A stretch of DNA of 64,000 nt from Bauldia sp. Lineage in GTDB: Bacteria > Pseudomonadota > Alphaproteobacteria > Rhizobiales > Kaistiaceae. The translations under genes and the position numbers were made by a program. The DNA is taken from contig JANQRX010000001.1 of NCBI GenBank assembly GCA_028284325.1, positions 124,001 to 188,000 of the forward strand, in the 5' to 3' direction. Of the stretch, positions 59,504 through 64,000 are shown piece by piece. Positions within the stretch are counted from its first letter, which is position 1. The number at the start of each line of letters is the position of its first letter. The notes beneath the pieces are model-generated. The model did no database searches and had not been told where the DNA came from. It was given only the letters and a program-made list of their open reading frames with translations.

Positions 59504-61266
59504 GTTGCTTCGCCCTCCGGCTCGGCGCCGAAGATGTCGCGATAGGTCGCGACCGGCAGCTTGGGTTGACGATCGGCGGTGAGGACGCCGTTCTGTTCCT
59601 GCTCCACGTCCGTGAGCTGCGTGTAGCAGTAGCCGCGGATGTGGGACGTCCGGAGGGCGACGCCGACCTGGGCGCGGATGCGCGCCTCGAACTCGTCGGC
59701 GCTGGCGGGCGCCGCGCCATACCCCCACCCTTCGGAGACCGCCGCGGGCCCCGGCGCAAACGCGCCGTTTTCGGCATAGGCCGCGCCGCCGAACTCGCTG
59801 AGGATATAGGGCTGCCCGCCATAGGCGATGTCGCCCGACGGGGCGTTGCGGAAGACGTCCGGAAACGGTGCCAGCATCTCGCGCAACGTGTCCGGATTCT
59901 GCTCGTAGTTATGGACGCTCCAGATGTCGGTATCGCAATGGACCCAGCCCGAGGCGTCGTTGACCGGCCGGGTCGGATCGATCGCGCGGGTCAGCTTCGC
60001 GGCCCGTTCGACCAGCGCCCTGTGCGCGTCGCCGATCGGCTTGTTGCGGCCGTCGCCGAAACCGGTCTCGTTGAGGGGCGTCCACACCACCACCGAGGGA
60101 TGGTTGCGGACCTGGCAAACGATCTCGGCCCATTCGGCAAGAAAGTTGCCGCCGCCTTCGGGGTCGTCCGGGTCGAACCCCCAGCTCGGCGCCTCGGCCC
60201 AGGTGAGGTAGCCCAAGCGGTCGGCCCAGCTATGGAACCGGGGTTCGAACACCTTCTGGTGCAGCCGCGCCCCGTTGAAGCCGAGCGATTGCGCCAGTTC
60301 GATGTCGCGGCGGAGCGCGGCGTCGTCCGGCGCCGTCCACGTGCCGTCGGGATAGTAGCCCTGGTCGAGGACGAGGCGCATGTAGAGCGGCTCGCCGTTC
60401 AGGAGAATCCGGTCGTCTTCCACGGCGATCGAGCGCAGGCCGGCGTAGGACTCCACCCGGTCGATGACCGTGCCTTGCGCGAGAATCTCGAACGTCAGGT
60501 CGTAGAGATGCGGCGCCCCGGGTGCCCAGAGCTTCGGCGAGGGCACGTCCAGCCGCGCGGGCACGCCCGGTTGTAACGGGGTCTCGCAGGCGCCGATCTC
60601 GGTGCCGCTCGAACGGGCGGTTGCCCGAAACGTCAGGCCGCGGCGGAACCTGGCGACCGACGGCGAAAGCATGAACGCACCGGCTGCAACGTCGGGCACG
60701 ATCGCGACCCCGGTCAGATAGCTGTCGCCGGTGGCCTCGAGCCAGACGGGCTGCCAGATCCCGGTGACCCGGGTGTAGTAGCAACCCCAGGAGCCGGGGC
60801 GGCTGCTCTGCTTGCCGGCCGGCTGCTTGCCGTCGCGCAGACGGTCGACCGCGTGGACGGTGAGGACATGCGATTGTCCGGGGCGCACGAACGCGGTGAT
60901 GTCGAACGCGAAGGCGGCCGATGAGCCGCGATGCTCGCCAATGCGCTGACCGTCGACATAGACGGTCGCGTGCCAGTCGACGGCACCGAAATGGAGGAGG
61001 ATGCGCCGACCGTCGAAGGCTGCCGGCACGTCGATGGACCGCCGGTACCAGACGCTTTCCATGAAGTCGGTTTCGCCGACGCCGGACAGCCGGCTTTCCG
61101 GCGGGTAGGGCACGACGATCCTGCGATCGTAGGCGGCCTCGCGGCCGGACCGGTCGACCACGCGACCGCCGGGATCGATGGCAAAAGCCCACGGCCCGTT
61201 CAGGCTCACGGTGTCCTGCCGGTGGAACTGCGGGCGCGGGGGATCGCTTCGCGGTGGTGCGGTCAT
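59500..61266 (-). CDS. Glycoside hydrolase family 2 protein
   Basis: This 588-residue cytoplasmic enzyme has the GH2 order of domains. A sugar-binding jelly roll comes first (SLNGPWAFAIDPGGRVVDRS, VWYRRSIDVPAAFDGRRILL, DWHATVYVDGQRIGEHRGSS). An immunoglobulin-like domain follows, then a TIM barrel (AQSLGFNGARLHQKVFEPRF). The acid/base is the Glu in VVVWTPLNETGFGDGRN and the nucleophile the Glu in YILSEFGGAAYAENG. At about 590 residues it is closer in size to beta-glucuronidase or beta-galactosidase-like members than to LacZ. Linkage specificity is not readable. It follows the binding-protein gene after a hairpin and overlaps the next gene by ATGA. Confidence 0.93.
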   Translation of the reverse strand: MTAPPRSDPPRPQFHRQDTVSLNGPWAFAIDPGGRVVDRSGREAAYDRRIVVPYPPESRLSGVGETDFMESVWYRRSIDVPAAFDGRRILLHFGAVDWHATVYVDGQRIGEHRGSSAAFAFDITAFVRPGQSHVLTVHAVDRLRDGKQPAGKQSSRPGSWGCYYTRVTGIWQPVWLEATGDSYLTGVAIVPDVAAGAFMLSPSVARFRRGLTFRATARSSGTEIGACETPLQPGVPARLDVPSPKLWAPGAPHLYDLTFEILAQGTVIDRVESYAGLRSIAVEDDRILLNGEPLYMRLVLDQGYYPDGTWTAPDDAALRRDIELAQSLGFNGARLHQKVFEPRFHSWADRLGYLTWAEAPSWGFDPDDPEGGGNFLAEWAEIVCQVRNHPSVVVWTPLNETGFGDGRNKPIGDAHRALVERAAKLTRAIDPTRPVNDASGWVHCDTDIWSVHNYEQNPDTLREMLAPFPDVFRNAPSGDIAYGGQPYILSEFGGAAYAENGAFAPGPAAVSEGWGYGAAPASADEFEARIRAQVGVALRTSHIRGYCYTQLTDVEQEQNGVLTADRQPKLPVATYRDIFGAEPEGEAT

Positions 61267-61293
61267 GGGAGTGTCTTGCTGGTCGCCGGTTAC

Positions 61294-61322
61294 GAGCGCC
61301 CGGCGGCGAGGGCCGGGCGCTC
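61294..61322 (-). terminator. Strong hairpin after binding-protein gene
   Basis: GAGCGCCCGGC and GCCGGGCGCTC form a perfect 11-bp stem around a 7-nt loop, 13 nt after the binding-protein stop on the minus strand. There is no U-run. Confidence 0.6.
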
Positions 61323-61335
61323 GATGTCTTGGGGC

Positions 61336-62628
61336 TTACAGGAGATCCTGGATGTCCAGCTCGGCGTCGGCGAGGGCGGCGTCCACCGATTTGCCGGTCA
61401 GCCAGATGGCCTGCATTTCGCGGGTCAGCACGTCCTGGATCGCGCCATAGCGGACCGACGGCGGCACATCGCGGGCGATGTTGGCCGTGTTGGCGTAGTC
61501 GGCCCGATGCGGCAGGTTGGCGTAGGCCTCGCTCTCCAGCACCGACTTGCGGACCGCCATGTGGCCGGTCTTGGCCCAGTTGGCGTTGTTCTCGTTGATG
61601 AAGGCGAGAAGCTGGAGCGCCGCCTGGTACTTCTCCGGGTCGTTCTCCTTCAACGCCCGCGGCACGGCCCACATGTGCGTGTCGGCCCACGATGCCGGCG
61701 AATCGAAGATCGTCGGATTGTCGGTCACATAGTAGTCGGCGAGCGGCACCTCCGCGTCGTCGGCCTGGGCGCTGTAGAAGTCGACCACCCACGTGCCGTT
61801 GGAGAGCACCGCGACGTCACCGTTCAGGAACGCCTGCTGCGCGTTCTGGTAGTCGAACTGCTCGTTGACGTAGCCGGCCGCGATCAGGTCGGTGAGCGTC
61901 TTGATCGCGTTGCGCGTGGCGTCGGTGTCGAGCGTCACGTCCCCGCCGTCGAAGACGTTCTGCCCCTGCTGCCAGATCCAGCCGAGGATGACGCGGATGC
62001 CCATGGGGCTGCCGGTCCAGTCGGAGGCGAGATAGTCCTTGCCGGTCGCGTCCTTGACCGCCTTGGCCTGGGCCATCAGCTCCTCGACGCTGCCGGGAAC
62101 CTGGACCGTACCGTCGGCGTTGACGAGGCCCGCCTCCTTCATGATGTCGACGTTCACGTGCCACAGGGTGGCGTGGAAGTCGAAGGGCACGGCGTAGATC
62201 TCGCCGTCATGCGTCACGGCGTCGACGGCCAGATCGGCCCAGTCGCCAACGTCGATACCGGCGCCGGCGAGATCGTCGGTCAGCGGTGCGATGGCGCCGA
62301 GGCTGGCAAATTCGAGGACGCGGTGGCGATGCATGACGTGGACGTCCGGCGGGTTGCCGCCGGCATAGGTCGTCTTGATCTGGTCGTAGTAGTTGTTCCA
62401 CTCGGTCGGCAGCGTCGTCACGGTGATGCCGTTGTCGGCTTCGGAGAACGCGTTGATGATCGACTGGATGATGCAGGACTCGCCGACCGCCGTGGTCGGG
62501 TCGGTACCGGCATTCTCGCAAGCGCCGAAGAAGCGGCCGAGGGTGATCTCGACTTCCGCCATCGCCGGCATCGGCATCAGGGTTGTGACCGTGGCAGCGA
62601 CCGCGGCCGAGTACAGCAGGCGTTTCAT
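61336..62628 (-). CDS. Carbohydrate ABC transporter substrate-binding protein (family 1)
   Basis: This 430-residue secreted protein has a signal peptide (MKRLLYSAAVAATVTTLMPM, cleaved after AMA). The mature sequence begins EVEITLGRFFGACENAGTDP. Family-1 features include TTYAGGNPPDVHVMHRHRVL, GEIYAVPFDFHATLWHVNVD, GDVAVLSNGTWVVDFYSAQA and TGHMAVRKSVLESEAYANLP. The FFGACENAGTDPTTAVGESC region holds two cysteines that may form a disulphide. GGGAGG lies 6 nt before the ATG. The gene follows the permease pair and precedes the GH2 enzyme. Confidence 0.93.
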   Translation of the reverse strand: MKRLLYSAAVAATVTTLMPMPAMAEVEITLGRFFGACENAGTDPTTAVGESCIIQSIINAFSEADNGITVTTLPTEWNNYYDQIKTTYAGGNPPDVHVMHRHRVLEFASLGAIAPLTDDLAGAGIDVGDWADLAVDAVTHDGEIYAVPFDFHATLWHVNVDIMKEAGLVNADGTVQVPGSVEELMAQAKAVKDATGKDYLASDWTGSPMGIRVILGWIWQQGQNVFDGGDVTLDTDATRNAIKTLTDLIAAGYVNEQFDYQNAQQAFLNGDVAVLSNGTWVVDFYSAQADDAEVPLADYYVTDNPTIFDSPASWADTHMWAVPRALKENDPEKYQAALQLLAFINENNANWAKTGHMAVRKSVLESEAYANLPHRADYANTANIARDVPPSVRYGAIQDVLTREMQAIWLTGKSVDAALADAELDIQDLL

Positions 62629-62666
62629 GGGAACCTCCCGTTTCGCTGGTTCTTGTGGACGGGTAC

Positions 62667-63506
62667 TCATTTCGCAGTACCCAGTGCGATTCCGCGCACG
62701 ACGAAGCGCTGGAAGACGATGAAGAGGGCGACCACCGGCACACTCGCGATGACGCCGGACGCCATCAGGCGCCCCAGGCCTTCGGTCATCGCGAAGTTCT
62801 CCTGGATCGAGGCGAGCCCGACGGTGATGGTGAACATCTCCTGGCGCTGCGCCGACACCAGCGGCCACAGGAAGTCGTTCCACGCGTAGAGGAACGTCAG
62901 GATGGCGAGCGTGGTGATGGCCGGCAGCGACAAGGGCAGCATGATGCGGGTGAAGATCGTGAAGCGGCCGGCGCCGTCGAGTTCGGCGGCCTCCTCCAGT
63001 TCCCTTGGGATGCCGAGGAAGAACTGGGTCATCAGGAACACGCCGAGTGGCACCGCCAGGCGCGGGATGATCAGGCCGATGTGGGTGTTGAGCAGGCCCC
63101 AGTCCGCGAACATCGTGTAGAGCGGAATGAAGACCACCTGCTCCGGCACCATCAGGCCGGCGAGCACCAGCGGGTAGACGATCCGCTTGCCCTTGAACGG
63201 GATGCGCGCGAACGCGTAGCCGGCCGTGGTCGACAGGAACAGGACGAGCGCCGTCATCCCGACCGCGACGATGAAGCTGTTGAGGAACCAGCGCGGCGTC
63301 AGCCCGAGCGAGAACAGCCGGATGAAGTTGTCCCAGGTGAAGGGGATGGGGATCAGGCCCCAGGCCGTGTTCGACGTCGTGCGGGCAAGCAGCGCGTTGG
63401 GCTGCAGCGACAGCGACGTCATCCAGATGGTGGGGATCGACCACGCCAGCGCCAGCACGCCCAGGGCCGCGACGATGATCCAGTAGGTGCGCTGGTGCCG
63501 CGACAT
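62667..63506 (-). CDS. Carbohydrate ABC transporter permease, MalG/UgpE type
   Basis: This 279-residue membrane protein starts MSRHQRTYWIIVAALGVLAL. Features are SLQPNALLARTTSNTAWGLI, the EAA loop ELEEAAELDGAGRFTIFTRI followed by MLPLSLP, and YAWNDFLWPLVSAQ. Six hydrophobic helices are visible. ATG 63506 is chosen because it immediately follows the upstream permease stop (63508), as in a coupled operon. Confidence 0.93.
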   Translation of the reverse strand: MSRHQRTYWIIVAALGVLALAWSIPTIWMTSLSLQPNALLARTTSNTAWGLIPIPFTWDNFIRLFSLGLTPRWFLNSFIVAVGMTALVLFLSTTAGYAFARIPFKGKRIVYPLVLAGLMVPEQVVFIPLYTMFADWGLLNTHIGLIIPRLAVPLGVFLMTQFFLGIPRELEEAAELDGAGRFTIFTRIMLPLSLPAITTLAILTFLYAWNDFLWPLVSAQRQEMFTITVGLASIQENFAMTEGLGRLMASGVIASVPVVALFIVFQRFVVRGIALGTAK

Positions 63507-63507
63507 G

Positions 63508-64000
63508 TCAGCCGTCCTCGCTGCGGCTGATGCGCAGTTGCGCAAACGAGAACACCAGCATGATCGCGAACAGGAACATCGAGATCGCCGCGGCGCGGCC
63601 GAGCTCGGAGTCGCGAAAACCGCTCTGGTAGATGTAGCGGACGAGGACCTGGGTGGAGTCGTTCGGTCCGCCCTGGGTCATGATGTGCGACTGGCCGAAC
63701 ACCTGGAAATGGGCGATCGTCTGCAGCACCACGACCAGGGTCGTGGTTCGCCTGAGGCCGGGCAGTGTGATGTGGCGGAACAGGTCCCAGTTGTTGGCGC
63801 CGTCAAGCAGGGCGGCTTCGTAGCGCTCGGTCGGGATCGCCTGCAGGCCGGCGAGGAACAGCACCATGGCGAAGCCCATCGACCACCACACGGTGGTCAT
63901 GGCGATGGCCGGCATGGCGAGGAACTGGTTGGTGAGCCAGATGATCGGCTCGGCGCCGAAGACGCGCCATATGGTGGCGATGAACCCCTGCTGCGGGTTG
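63508..64000 (-). CDS. Carbohydrate ABC transporter permease, MalF/UgpA type (5' end outside window)
   Basis: The minus strand is open from 64000 to the stop at 63508, giving about 163 C-terminal residues: FIATIWRVFGAEPIIWLTNQ, then the helix MTTVWWSMGFAMVLFLAGLQ. The EAA loop is RYEAALLDGANNWDLFRHIT followed by LPGLRR, and the QVFGQSHIMTQGGPNDSTQV segment is typical of MalF/UgpA permeases. It is the first visible gene of the operon running down to 56382. The N-terminus and any regulator or promoter lie beyond the window. Confidence 0.93.
   Translation of the reverse strand, partial: NPQQGFIATIWRVFGAEPIIWLTNQFLAMPAIAMTTVWWSMGFAMVLFLAGLQAIPTERYEAALLDGANNWDLFRHITLPGLRRTTTLVVVLQTIAHFQVFGQSHIMTQGGPNDSTQVLVRYIYQSGFRDSELGRAAAISMFLFAIMLVFSFAQLRISRSEDG

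Noticed and set aside
57449..59545. A 698-codon open frame on the plus strand opposite the DUF4965 gene
   Set aside because: It is a compositional shadow: GC-rich antisense frame, Arg/Gly-rich translation, no motifs. The minus strand encodes a recognisable protein.

Overview
The window is a GC-rich stretch of a bacterial chromosome, most likely from an alphaproteobacterium. The evidence is an infC/rpmI/rplT/pheS/pheT translation cluster, a complex I NDUFA9-type epimerase beside uppP, queG, an ABHD10-like hydrolase, and several carbohydrate ABC importers with UgpC/MsmX-type ATPases. No species can be named from the sequence alone. Gene calls rest on reading translations and motifs; no database was searched.

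Layout. 1-872: the end of an SbtA-type permease. 1129-8069: a sugar locus with a regulator made of a winged helix fused to a solute-binding-protein fold, a sugar isomerase, a binding protein, two permeases and a zinc dehydrogenase, but no ATPase. 8088-17025 (minus): housekeeping genes pheT, pheS, rplT, rpmI and infC. infC begins with AUU and is separated from rpmI by about 4 kb holding a cytochrome b561 and a two-gene accessory module (a hypothetical protein and a pentapeptide/TPR protein with near-identical 150-bp repeats). 17159-23024: core genes (hydrolase, epimerase, queG, GST, uppP, NDUFA9-like). 23197-23281: tRNA-Leu(CAG).

23282-31902 looks like a decayed genomic island. The 3' end of tRNA-Leu and the sequence just after it recur at 31855-31902. 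The island holds fragments of sugar and carboxylate catabolism (iolG tail, truncated aldolase and SDR, frameshifted hydrolase), an intact hydroxypyruvate-isomerase-type gene, a FadR/GntR regulator with two matching operator-like sites, an AceE/MdeB-type E1 and an Lrp regulator. Its right edge carries two initiator-tRNA scars. No integrase is present.

31976-39802: an ABC-2 exporter operon and assorted accessory genes (2TM protein, saccharopine-dehydrogenase-like reductase, SMR pump, GyrI-like protein, MFS transporter). 39813-48826: a LacI-controlled locus with binding protein, two permeases, ATPase, a GHL6/GH151-like glycosidase and a secreted peptidoglycan-binding/alginate-lyase-like protein, with a perfect LacI-type operator at 40960-40979. 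48865-56357: a dipeptide-type importer led by a GntR/LacI-type hybrid regulator, with a divergent M14 amidohydrolase. 56382-64000 (minus): another sugar importer with a GH2 glycosidase and a DUF4965-family protein, running off the right edge.

A theme across the window: each of the four binding-protein genes is followed 11-15 nt after its stop codon by a strong, sequence-unrelated GC hairpin, while the permease or enzyme genes continue beyond it. This would fit higher expression of the binding protein than of the membrane parts.
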